A DNA stretch of 64,000 bases from positions 1 to 64,000 of the forward strand of contig CADCBZ010000012.1 of the NCBI GenBank assembly GCA_902799765.1, written 5' to 3'. The notes beneath the pieces are model-generated. The model did no database searches. It saw only the letters and a list, made by a program, of their open reading frames with translations, and was not told the origin of the DNA. The stretch's first letter is position 1, and every line of letters begins with the position of its first letter. This stretch comes from an uncultured Prevotellaceae bacterium. GTDB lineage: Bacteria; Bacteroidota; Bacteroidia; Bacteroidales; Bacteroidaceae. Of the stretch, positions 52,237 through 60,468 are shown in pieces. A program made the translations under genes and the position numbers.

Positions 52237-55200
52237 TGGTGAACTTCTTTCTACGTCTATATGATATGCTCCATCAGCGCAAAGCCCTGTTTACAGGACT
52301 TCTGCTGGGGCTGATCATGACGCTGCTGGTGATGATGTTCTCGCTCTCTTATAATGAGAACATCTACGACTTCCTGCCATTAAGTGGAAATGAGCAGAAG
52401 GCTATCAATATCTATCAGGATATCTCTGGCGGACAACGCATCTATGCGATGTTTAAGACCAAAGATGGCCAGATAAATAGAGACCGTCTGGCTGAAGCCG
52501 TTGATTCCTTTGCCCAGAAGATTACCACCCAGATCGATTACGATAAATATGCCAGTATCACGGACTTTATTTATCAAAATATGCCAGTGATGCTGCGCGA
52601 TTCTGACTATGTCCGTATGGAGCGTTTGTTGGCGACACCGAACTATGCGAAGGACCAGTTGTCTAACGACGTAGAGATGATGTTGATGCCTGCTTCTGGC
52701 TTCTTCACTTCGAATATCGCTAATGACCCGTTGGCACTCTTCAGTTCGGTGTTAGACCGATTGCAGGTGCAGCAGTCAGCTTTGCCCATAGAGGTGGATA
52801 ACGGTTACATCTATATCAATGATAACAAATATGCTGTAGCGATGCTGACTTCTCCTTATGGTGCTATGGAGTCGGCCAACAACAGCTTGTTGGTGGAATA
52901 TGTAGATAGCATTGTTGCCGAGACAATGAAGGCTGTGCCGAATGTCGATGTAGCTATCACGGGAGCACCTGTCATCGCTGTCGGCAATGCCGAACAGATC
53001 AAGAGTGATAGCCATTGGGCCATCACTATCGCCATCACCCTGATCCTTACGTTGTTGGTGTTTGCATTCAAGAAAGTAAAGAATCTTTTGCTCATAGGTG
53101 CTTCCATCGCCTTCGGCTGGTTGTTTGCCATGGGACTGGTCTCTGTGATCCGCAGCGATGTCTCGTTGATTGTGATAGGTATCGGCTCTATCATCATAGG
53201 TATCGCCGTCAACTATCCGTTGCACTTTATCGCCCATACGAGTCGTGGCGGAACGGCCAGGGATATTCTGAAGGAGATGGTGGCACCGCTCCTGATTGGA
53301 AATATCACCACAGTGGGTGCTTTCGCCAGCTTGATGCCACTCGATGCACCGGCTCTTCGCGACTTAGGTATCTTTGCGGCTTTGATGCTGGTTGGAACGA
53401 TTCTCTTTGTATTGGTGTTCCTGCCGCATCTGGTTAAGGTGAGGGCAGAGGTAGGAGAGGAGCGTCTCGTCTTCGGCAAACTGTCATCAGGTTCACCAGA
53501 GCGTCATCGCTGGCTGTTGTGGATGATCTTTATTATGACACTCGTCTTCGGCTATTATAGTCTGGGCACTTCGTTTGACACCAACATGCACCATATTAAT
53601 TATATGACCAAGCAGCAGAAGGAATTGTTGGATGATATGAACGCCTCGGTAGGTCTAAATGGTACGAAGAATGTGTATGTCGTCACAGAGGGTGCAGACT
53701 GGAATGATGCGCTTGACGAAAGGACGAAGTTGGTACCGATACTGGATCAGCTCAAGCAGAATGGTGCGTTGAACAGTTATTCTGATGCCACGAACCTCAT
53801 CTGTTCTGAGGCGGAACAGCAGCGACGGATAGAACGATGGAACGCCTTCTGGAAGCAGCATCGGACAGAGGTCTTGACAGCGCTACAGGCCAATACACCA
53901 GTTTTCGGGTTCAGCGATAAGGCGTTTGAAGGTTTTCAGAAGATGATTACCAAAGACTATACGCCAAAGCCCTTTGAGTATTTCGAACCCGTCCGTTCGT
54001 TCTTCCTGAATAATTCCTTTAGTAAGAACACTGGCTGTTGTTCTGTCGTTGACATCATTGATGCCAATGGCAAGGATATGGTTTCTTTGGAGTCGGCTCT
54101 GAATGAGGCATTGGGATCGAAAGGCTTTTCTTTCGACTTTGTCAGGATGAACGGTGCTGTGGCCAGTACGCTTTCCGAGAACTTCAACTATATCGGTTTT
54201 GCCTGCGGATTCATCGTCTTCATCTTCCTGTGGTTATCGTTCGGACGATTGGAGTTGAGTCTCTTGGCATTCCTGCCGATGGCTATCGGTTGGATCTGGA
54301 TCCTGGGTATCATGACGCTCTTCGGCATGCAGTTCAACATCGTCAATGTGATTCTGGCTACCTTTATCTTCGGACAGGGTGACGATTATACCATTTTTAT
54401 TGCCGATGGTCTGATTAATGAATATGCCTATCGCAAGAAATTGTTGCCTTCCTATAAGAACAGTATCGTGATCTCTGCCTTGATCATGTTTATCGGTATG
54501 GGTTCTCTGATTGTGGCAAAGCATCCTGCTCTTCATTCTTTGGCAGAGGTGACGATTGTGGGTATGTTTACGGTAGTCTTGATGGCCTGGGTGATTCCGC
54601 CGTTTATCTTCGGATGGCTCACGAAGACCAATCATAAGATCCGCAGAAGTCCTGTGACGATAGAGCAGATCATTCGTATTACCTATTGTGCTGTCGTGTA
54701 TCTTGCGGAACTGTTGTATGGTAGTGTCTTGGGGCTGGTGGTGAAGTGCCAACCTGACAAGAACAAGAAGAAGGAAGCTTGGTTCCATCGGGTGATCCAT
54801 CATACCATGCATGTAGATGTGAACCACATCTGGGGGGTCAAGTTCCACATCCATAATGAGGTGGGAGAGAAGTTCGATAAGGGCTCGATCATTATCTGTA
54901 ACCATCAGTCGATGCTTGATCCGATCTATATTCTCTCGCTGAGTCCTCATATCCTAGTGATGGCTGGCGACAGAGTGTGGCGAAACCGTTTCGTAAAGAC
55001 GATGTTTAAGGTATCGCGCTTTATGAATGCCAGGAACTCTGTAGAGAATATGGAGGAACAGGTGGCTCAGGCTGTAGCTGACGGTTATAACGTGGTGATA
55101 TTCCCAGAAGGTCTGAGGAGCAACGAAGGCGTTAAGCGTTTCCATAAAGGGGCGTTCTATCTGGCCAGGAAACTGGGTGCTGACATTCTGCCGCTGTATA

Positions 55201-55766
55201 TTCACGGCACAGGTCATGTGATGCCTAAAGGAAGTGGCTTCGCTGCTCGTGGACAAGTGGATATGTTGATTGGCGAACGTATTCCTGCAGAGCGGTTAGG
55301 GGAGTATGGTGACACTGAACTGACGATTACCAAACGTATTCAGCATCTCTATATGAACCGTTACGAACAACTCCGTCGTCAGATCGAGAATACTCATTAC
55401 TTCCATGACTATATTATCGACAAGCATATCTATAAAGGAATAGGTATAGAGAAAGAGACACGAAAGATGCTGAAGCAATATGATGATTTCAGCCAATGGA
55501 TAGACGGCTATCAGTTGGAGGATGCTACTACCAACAGTGTATCCGTGATTCATGCTGGCAGAGGTCAGTTCTCGTTGTTGATGGCACTTGTGCATCCGGA
55601 ATGGGAGATCCACTCCTATGCCGATGATCCTTACGATGTGGCTTTGGCTGCAGCCTGTGAGCCGATGCCAGCTAATCTGCATGTCCATGATGCCTCAGAG
55701 ACAAAGATAGATGCAGCTATGCCCAATATTATCGATCTGAAGGCCCTTCTGATAGCGCCCAAATGA
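52236..55766 (+). CDS. MMPL exporter fused to PlsC-type acyltransferase and a C-terminal extension
   Basis: The 1,176-residue protein combines three parts. Residues 1-about 810 form an RND/MMPL lipid exporter with two sets of transmembrane helices (IGIGSIIIGIAVNYPLHFIAH; FIFGQGDDYTIFIADG). Residues about 860-1020 are a 1-acylglycerol-phosphate acyltransferase domain with NHQSMLD (His890-x4-Asp895) and FPEGLRS (956-962). The last ~100 residues contain VIHAGRGQFSLLMALVHPEWEIHSYADD, which looks like a degenerate Rossmann/SAM-binding fold. It would acylate and export the polyene lipid. A single polypeptide linking export and acylation is notable. Confidence 0.88.
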   Translation: MVNFFLRLYDMLHQRKALFTGLLLGLIMTLLVMMFSLSYNENIYDFLPLSGNEQKAINIYQDISGGQRIYAMFKTKDGQINRDRLAEAVDSFAQKITTQIDYDKYASITDFIYQNMPVMLRDSDYVRMERLLATPNYAKDQLSNDVEMMLMPASGFFTSNIANDPLALFSSVLDRLQVQQSALPIEVDNGYIYINDNKYAVAMLTSPYGAMESANNSLLVEYVDSIVAETMKAVPNVDVAITGAPVIAVGNAEQIKSDSHWAITIAITLILTLLVFAFKKVKNLLLIGASIAFGWLFAMGLVSVIRSDVSLIVIGIGSIIIGIAVNYPLHFIAHTSRGGTARDILKEMVAPLLIGNITTVGAFASLMPLDAPALRDLGIFAALMLVGTILFVLVFLPHLVKVRAEVGEERLVFGKLSSGSPERHRWLLWMIFIMTLVFGYYSLGTSFDTNMHHINYMTKQQKELLDDMNASVGLNGTKNVYVVTEGADWNDALDERTKLVPILDQLKQNGALNSYSDATNLICSEAEQQRRIERWNAFWKQHRTEVLTALQANTPVFGFSDKAFEGFQKMITKDYTPKPFEYFEPVRSFFLNNSFSKNTGCCSVVDIIDANGKDMVSLESALNEALGSKGFSFDFVRMNGAVASTLSENFNYIGFACGFIVFIFLWLSFGRLELSLLAFLPMAIGWIWILGIMTLFGMQFNIVNVILATFIFGQGDDYTIFIADGLINEYAYRKKLLPSYKNSIVISALIMFIGMGSLIVAKHPALHSLAEVTIVGMFTVVLMAWVIPPFIFGWLTKTNHKIRRSPVTIEQIIRITYCAVVYLAELLYGSVLGLVVKCQPDKNKKKEAWFHRVIHHTMHVDVNHIWGVKFHIHNEVGEKFDKGSIIICNHQSMLDPIYILSLSPHILVMAGDRVWRNRFVKTMFKVSRFMNARNSVENMEEQVAQAVADGYNVVIFPEGLRSNEGVKRFHKGAFYLARKLGADILPLYIHGTGHVMPKGSGFAARGQVDMLIGERIPAERLGEYGDTELTITKRIQHLYMNRYEQLRRQIENTHYFHDYIIDKHIYKGIGIEKETRKMLKQYDDFSQWIDGYQLEDATTNSVSVIHAGRGQFSLLMALVHPEWEIHSYADDPYDVALAAACEPMPANLHVHDASETKIDAAMPNIIDLKALLIAPK

Positions 55767-55804
55767 AAAAATGTAAGCGAAAAAGCCATTTTTCTTGCAA
55801 AATA

Positions 55805-55836
55805 TTTGTTTATTTCGTGGAAAAGTGATATTTTTG
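55805..55836 (+). promoter_or_regulatory. Promoter of the leader peptide and aromatic operon
   Basis: TTTG (55805-55808), 20 bp, then TATTTTTG (55829-55836). Transcription would start near 55841, giving a leader of about 190 nt before pheA. Confidence 0.75.
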
Positions 55837-55863
55837 CACCCGATAAAACAAAAATTAGAGAAT

Positions 55864-55941
55864 ATGTCAATGTCGAATGCATACTTTTACGGTTATTACT
55901 TTTACTTTGCAAGCAATTGTGAAGCGGTTTGCCGTAAGTAA
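55864..55941 (+). CDS. Phe/Tyr-rich leader peptide (25 aa)
   Basis: ATG 55864 opens a 25-codon frame ending at TAA 55939-55941. Residues 7-15 are YFYGYYFYF: eight of nine are Tyr or Phe, then ASNCEAVCRK. A run of codons for the very amino acids made by the operon is the classic form of an attenuation leader peptide, as in the enterobacterial pheA leader. It lies about 23 nt after the predicted start site and ends 91 nt before pheA. Confidence 0.8.
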   Translation: MSMSNAYFYGYYFYFASNCEAVCRK

Positions 55942-55987
55942 AATTTGAAATTGAAAATTTGAAGAATAAAATAAGGCTCCGCTTCAC
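55919..55987 (+). promoter_or_regulatory. Candidate attenuator stem overlapping the leader peptide
   Basis: GTGAAGCGG (55919-55927, inside the last leader codons) is the exact reverse complement of CCGCTTCAC (55979-55987). A ribosome stalled in the Tyr/Phe codons would sit just upstream of the 5' arm; one at the leader stop would cover it. No U-run follows the 3' arm, so whether this is a terminator, antiterminator or translational switch is open. Confidence 0.6.
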
Positions 55988-56032
55988 GAAAAAGGTAAAA
56001 TAGTAAAAGGGTAAAAAAGTAAAAAGGAGAAT

Positions 56033-56875
56033 ATGAAGAGAATCGCCATTCAAGGACTGATCGGGTCGTTCCACGATATCGCGGCACACTTGTATTTCGA
56101 GGGAGAACAGATACAGCTGATTTGCTGCTCTACCTTCGAACAGGTCTTTGAGAACATCAAGAAGGATCCCACAGCTATCGGCATGCTTGCCATCGAGAAT
56201 ACGATAGCAGGTAGTCTGCTGCATAACTATGAGCTGTTGCGCGACAGTGGTACCAGCGTAGTAGGGGAGCACAAGCTGCACATCACCCACAGCATCTGCT
56301 GTCTGCCTGAAGATGATTGGGACACCATCACAGAAGTCCATTCTCATCCTGTAGCCTTGATGCAGTGCCGTCAGTTCCTGGCCCAGCACCCCCAGCTGAA
56401 GAATGTGGAGGCTGAGGATACGGCTGGTTCGGCTAAGATGATTGCTGAGGGACAGAAGAAAGGCTGGGCTGCCATCTGTCATGCAGAAGCTGCGAGGTTT
56501 TATGGTCTGAAGGTGCTGGAGGATCATATCGAGGACAACAAGCACAACTTTACCCGCTTCCTTGTGGTGTCGAATCCCAACAAGGCCGATATGCTGCGCC
56601 CATTGACAGAGGCTAACAAGTCGAGCATCGTCTTCTCACTGCCTCATGAAGAAGGTTCGCTCTCGCATGTATTGGCGATCCTATCATTCTATCACATCAA
56701 TCTCACGAAGATTCAGTCGCTGCCAATCATCGGCAAGGAGTGGGAATATCTGTTCTACGTCGATGTGATGTACGATGACCTCACCCGCTATCGTCAGTCG
56801 ATTGATGCGATTATCCCATTAACCAAAGATTTAAAGATTTTAGGAGAATATAAAGATGGCAAACAGACAAATTGA
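56033..56875 (+). CDS. pheA: Prephenate dehydratase (with ACT domain)
   Basis: The 280-residue enzyme converts prephenate to phenylpyruvate. The catalytic PDT domain shows IQGLIGSFHDIAAHLYF, AIENTIAGSLLHNYELL, SHPVALMQCRQFL, DTAGSAKMIAEG and HNFTRFLVV, with the TRF motif. A C-terminal ACT domain (about 195-275; SSIVFSLPHEEGSLSHVLAILSFYHINLTKIQSLPI) holds the ESRP-like region for Phe feedback. It overlaps the aminotransferase by 20 bp. It lies behind the Phe/Tyr leader peptide and begins the aromatic operon. Confidence 0.95.
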   Translation: MKRIAIQGLIGSFHDIAAHLYFEGEQIQLICCSTFEQVFENIKKDPTAIGMLAIENTIAGSLLHNYELLRDSGTSVVGEHKLHITHSICCLPEDDWDTITEVHSHPVALMQCRQFLAQHPQLKNVEAEDTAGSAKMIAEGQKKGWAAICHAEAARFYGLKVLEDHIEDNKHNFTRFLVVSNPNKADMLRPLTEANKSSIVFSLPHEEGSLSHVLAILSFYHINLTKIQSLPIIGKEWEYLFYVDVMYDDLTRYRQSIDAIIPLTKDLKILGEYKDGKQTN

Positions 56876-58055
56876 ACCAGCAGAGAGATTAAGTTTAGTT
56901 CAGGAGTACTACTTCAGTCGCAAGCTGAAAGAAGTGGCCCAGATGAATGCAGAGGGCAAGGATATCATCAGTCTTGCGATCGGCAGTCCTGATATGCCCC
57001 CTTCTGAGCAAACCATCAACAAACTGTGTGAGGTAGCCAAACTGCCTGATGCACACGGCTATCAGATGACTGTGGGAACACCAGAGCTGCGTATGGCGAT
57101 GGCTGATTTCTACAAGCGTTGGTATGGCGTCGAACTGGATGGTAAGACGGAGGTGCTGCCTCTCATCGGTTCAAAGGAAGGTATCCTGCATGTCACCCTC
57201 GCCTTCGTGAATCCTGGCGACGAGGTGCTGGTGCCCAATCCTGGCTATCCCACCTATACCTCCTTGTCTAAGATCTTAGGGGCGAAGATTGTGAACTACA
57301 ATCTGCGTGAGGACAACGGGTGGCAGCCTGATTTTGAGGAACTGGAGAAGATGGATCTCTCAAAGGTGAAACTCATGTGGACCAACTATCCCAATATGCC
57401 GACGGGTGGTCGTGCACGTCGTGAGACTTACGAGCGTTTGGTGAAGTTTGCCAAGGATCATGGTATCGTGGTGGTGAACGATAATCCTTATTCGTTCATC
57501 CTGAGCGAGGCGCATCTGAGTATTCTTCAGGTGCCTGGTGCGAAGGACTGCTGTATCGAGTTTAACTCGATGTCGAAGTCGCACAACATGCCAGGTTGGC
57601 GTGTGGGTATGTGTCTCGCCAACGCCCAGTTCATCCAGTGGATCATGAAGATCAAGAGCAATGTGGATAGTGGCACGTTTCGTGGTATCCAACTTGCTGC
57701 TGCTGAGGCACTTAAGAATGATGAATCTTGGCATCGTGAGGCGAATATCGAGACCTATAGCCGTCGTCGCCAGTGGGCAGAGCAGATCATGGATGTGCTG
57801 GGCTGCACCTACGATAAGAATCAGGTGGGTATGTTCCTCTGGGGAAAGATCCCTGAGCAGTATGCCGATGTCGAGGATCTCACGGAGAAGGTACTCCACG
57901 AGGCCCGCGTCTTCATCACCCCAGGCTTCATCTTCGGCTCCAACGGCAAGCGTTACATCCGCATCTCCCTCTGTGCCAAGGAAGAGAAAATCAAGCAAGC
58001 ATTAGAAAGAATCAAAAGGTTGCGAATAAGTGAGAGCAAAGCCAAGCTTGCTTGA
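56856..58055 (+). CDS. Class I/II PLP aminotransferase (aromatic/aspartate type)
   Basis: The 399-residue fold type I aminotransferase has NPGYPTYTSL, TNYPNMPTGGRA, NDNPYSFIL and the PLP lysine in FNSMSKSHNMPGWRVG. In this operon it most probably transaminates phenylpyruvate or 4-hydroxyphenylpyruvate (or prephenate) to the amino acid, but sequence alone does not exclude aspartate or LL-DAP specificity. It overlaps pheA by 20 bp. The stop is followed by a hairpin-forming AGCTTGC/GCAAGCT region near 58046-58076. Confidence 0.9.
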   Translation: MANRQIEPAERLSLVQEYYFSRKLKEVAQMNAEGKDIISLAIGSPDMPPSEQTINKLCEVAKLPDAHGYQMTVGTPELRMAMADFYKRWYGVELDGKTEVLPLIGSKEGILHVTLAFVNPGDEVLVPNPGYPTYTSLSKILGAKIVNYNLREDNGWQPDFEELEKMDLSKVKLMWTNYPNMPTGGRARRETYERLVKFAKDHGIVVVNDNPYSFILSEAHLSILQVPGAKDCCIEFNSMSKSHNMPGWRVGMCLANAQFIQWIMKIKSNVDSGTFRGIQLAAAEALKNDESWHREANIETYSRRRQWAEQIMDVLGCTYDKNQVGMFLWGKIPEQYADVEDLTEKVLHEARVFITPGFIFGSNGKRYIRISLCAKEEKIKQALERIKRLRISESKAKLA

Positions 58056-58107
58056 GCTATGCTGAACGTTAGCAAGCTCGATATGAAATATCAAAAGCAA
58101 TATAATT

Positions 58108-59172
58108 ATGGAACTGGAATTAGCACCATTGAATTTACCGAGTGACAATGAACGTCCCTTCGTGATTGCAGGCCCTTGCTCTGCAGAGACTGAGGAACAA
58201 GTGATGACTACAGCCCGTGAGTTGGCGATGAAAGGCTGCCACAACTTCCGCGCTGGTGTCTGGAAACCCCGTACGAAACCAGGTGGCTTCGAGGGCCATG
58301 GTGAGCCTGCGCTCGTATGGCTCGCTGAGGTGAAGAAAGAAACCAAGATGCTCGTCTCTACCGAGGTGGCTACGGCTGAGCATGTGGAACTGGCCCTGAA
58401 GTATGGTATCGACATCCTCTGGATTGGTGCCCGAACCTCTGCCAACCCCTTTGCCATGCAGGCGATTGCCGATGCCTTGAAGGGTGTTGATGTGCCAGTC
58501 TTCGTGAAGAACCCAGTGAATCCTGACCTTGAGCTGTGGGTAGGTGCGCTGGAGCGTCTGAATCAGGCTGGCGTGAAGCGTTTGGGTGCCATCCATCGTG
58601 GTTTCTCCAGCTATGAACAGAAGATCTACCGTAATGCGCCGATGTGGCAGATTCCCATCGAACTGCGTCGTCGTATCCCAGCATTGCCACTTATTAGCGA
58701 TCCCTCACATATCGGAGGTCGTCGTGAGTTGATTGCACCGCTCTGTCAGCAGGCGATGGACCTCGGCTTTGACGGTCTGATCATCGAGAGTCACTGCGAT
58801 CCGGATAAGGCTTGGAGTGATGCCAAGCAGCAGGTGACACCTGATGTGCTCGACTATATCCTGAGTCTTTTGGTGATCCGTGATGAGCACACGATGACAG
58901 AGGGTATCACCCAGCTTCGTAAGCAGATCGACGAGCTCGACAATCAGTTGATGGACTTGCTCGCCAAGCGTATGAAGGTGTGTCGTGAGATTGGTCAGTA
59001 CAAGAAGGAGCACAACATGACGGTGCTGCAGGCCAACCGTTATAATGAGATCCTGAACAAACGTGGTGCCCAGGGTTCGCTCTGTGGGATGGATCCTGAG
59101 TTCGTCGCCCACGTCTTTGAGAATATTCATGAGGAGTCAGTTCGTCAGCAAATAGAGATTATCAATAAGTAA
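58108..59172 (+). CDS. DAHP synthase - chorismate mutase fusion
   Basis: The 354-residue bifunctional protein starts with an AroA-II/KDOPS-like DAHP synthase (about 1-260; FVIAGPCSAETEEQV, FRAGVWKPRTKPGGFEG, GARTSANPFAMQ, KNPVNPDLELWVGALERL, SDPSHIGGRRELI). It ends in an AroQ-type chorismate mutase (about 268-354; LRKQIDELDNQLMDLLAKRMKVCREIGQYKKEHNM). This fusion is normal for Bacteroidetes and links shikimate entry to the prephenate branch. Feedback through the mutase domain is expected. Located between the aminotransferase and tyrA (1 bp gap). Confidence 0.95.
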   Translation: MELELAPLNLPSDNERPFVIAGPCSAETEEQVMTTARELAMKGCHNFRAGVWKPRTKPGGFEGHGEPALVWLAEVKKETKMLVSTEVATAEHVELALKYGIDILWIGARTSANPFAMQAIADALKGVDVPVFVKNPVNPDLELWVGALERLNQAGVKRLGAIHRGFSSYEQKIYRNAPMWQIPIELRRRIPALPLISDPSHIGGRRELIAPLCQQAMDLGFDGLIIESHCDPDKAWSDAKQQVTPDVLDYILSLLVIRDEHTMTEGITQLRKQIDELDNQLMDLLAKRMKVCREIGQYKKEHNMTVLQANRYNEILNKRGAQGSLCGMDPEFVAHVFENIHEESVRQQIEIINK

Positions 59173-59173
59173 T

Positions 59174-59968
59174 ATGCGAATATTAGTCATGGGCGCAGGA
59201 AAGATGGGTAGTTTCTTCATCGACCTGCTGAGTTTCGACCACGAGGTGGCAGTCTTTGAACGCGATCCCAAACGGATGCGCTTCACCTACAACTGTCAGC
59301 GTTTCACCTCCTACGATGAGATCAAGGCGTTTAAGCCGGAGTTAATGATCAATGCCGTCACATTGAAATACACCATCCCTGTATTCAAGGAGGTTATCCC
59401 TTATCTGCCCAAGGAGTGTATCATCAGCGATATCGCCTCTGTGAAGACCGACCTGAAGGAGTTCTACGAGAGCACAGGCATGCGTTATGTCTCCACGCAC
59501 CCGATGTTCGGACCTACGTTCGCCAACTTGCAGCAGCTCTCTGAGGAGAATGCCATCATCATCAGCGAGGGCGACTATATGGGCCGTATCTTCTTTAAGG
59601 ATCTCTACCAGAAGCTGGGGCTGAACATCTACGAATACACCTTCGAGGAGCACGATAAGACGGTGGCTTACTCACTGTCTATTCCCTTCGTCTCGACGTT
59701 TGTGTTCGCAGCTGTCATGAAGCATCAGGATGCACCAGGTACCACCTTTAAACGTCACATGCGCATCGCCAAGGGAGTGCTCAACGAAGACGACTATCTC
59801 CTGCAGGAAATCCTCTTCAACCCCTACACCCACGATCAGGTCTCCCAGATCCGTACAGAGTTGAAAGAGTTGCTGGAGATCATCGACAACAAGGATGCCG
59901 ATGGCATGAAAGGCTATCTCACCAAGATTCGCAACAACGTCAAACGTGATATTGAGATCAAATCTTGA
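59174..59968 (+). CDS. tyrA: Prephenate dehydrogenase
   Basis: The 264-residue NAD(P)-dependent enzyme oxidatively decarboxylates prephenate to 4-hydroxyphenylpyruvate. The Rossmann motif is GAGKMGSFFIDLL. SDIASVKTDL, STHPMFGPTF (catalytic His) and TFEEHDKTVAYSLSIPF are family hallmarks. No ACT domain is present, so tyrosine control must lie elsewhere, perhaps through the leader peptide at 55864. It is the last gene of the operon. Confidence 0.93.
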   Translation: MRILVMGAGKMGSFFIDLLSFDHEVAVFERDPKRMRFTYNCQRFTSYDEIKAFKPELMINAVTLKYTIPVFKEVIPYLPKECIISDIASVKTDLKEFYESTGMRYVSTHPMFGPTFANLQQLSEENAIIISEGDYMGRIFFKDLYQKLGLNIYEYTFEEHDKTVAYSLSIPFVSTFVFAAVMKHQDAPGTTFKRHMRIAKGVLNEDDYLLQEILFNPYTHDQVSQIRTELKELLEIIDNKDADGMKGYLTKIRNNVKRDIEIKS

Positions 59969-59982
59969 TAATTTTGCATACA

Positions 59983-60040
59983 CTGCATACACTAAATACT
60001 TAATGGTTTGATAACCAATAAAGTAGGTAAGTGTATGCAG
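59983..60040. repeat. 11-bp inverted repeat enclosing a nested hairpin after tyrA
   Basis: CTGCATACACT (59983-59993) and AGTGTATGCAG (60030-60040) are exact reverse complements; inside is TGGTTTGATAACCA (60004-60017). GCATACACT also occurs as a direct repeat just before the first arm, and TGTGTATGC again at 60053. The T-run after the second arm is poor, so it is a weak terminator at best. Confidence 0.75.
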
Positions 60041-60125
60041 TTTCCTTTATTGTGTATGCTCCCCAGTAAGCTCACAGATCCATTACTTCCTTCTCAAAAA
60101 CTTTCTCTCTTTATCTCCTTACTAA

Positions 60126-60225
60126 ATTCTCTAGAGAATTTTAGAATTTCCATTAATGTCCTCTTCTTTCGAGAGCCTATCAAACCGTCAGATTCTCTAG
60201 AGAATTTACCAACTACCATTAATGG
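60126..60225. repeat. Two palindrome pairs at exactly 66-bp spacing
   Basis: The 16-mer ATTCTCTAGAGAATTT occurs at 60126-60141 and 60192-60207; each contains the perfect palindrome TTCTCTAGAGAA. CCATTAATG follows 24 bp after the start of both (60150 and 60216), the second forming palindromic CCATTAATGG. The sequence between is not conserved. The rest of 60041-60380 shows no credible gene. Confidence 0.85.
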
Positions 60226-60385
60226 AAAATCATACAATGACGTATGTCTATCTTAGCGACCTCCCTTACGAGCCATTAATAACGAGTTGAAAGGCATTTG
60301 ACCCAAGAAATAGCAATGAATGATGAATATTCACCTTATTTATTATTTTTTTCTACTTTTATGGTTCCATTTACAAAAAAATATA

Positions 60386-60393
60386 TATCTTTG
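60386..60393 (+). promoter_or_regulatory. -7 box and structured leader of the second polyene arm
   Basis: TATCTTTG is 75 bp before ATG 60469. The leader contains GCGGTATCC-TTTC-GGATAATGCTGC (about 60414-60436), a stem with a small bulge. Confidence 0.6.
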
Positions 60394-60468
60394 CAAAATA
60401 TTTCCACGCCGATGCGGTATCCTTTCGGATAATGCTGCCGGGTTGGTGAGAATCTTATATTTATATTG

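Noticed and set aside
60008..60256. 82-codon frame between tyrA and the ketosynthase
   Set aside because: It starts with TTG inside a hairpin, has no promoter or signal, and composition unlike the neighbours; the 66-bp motif spacing better explains its internal similarity.
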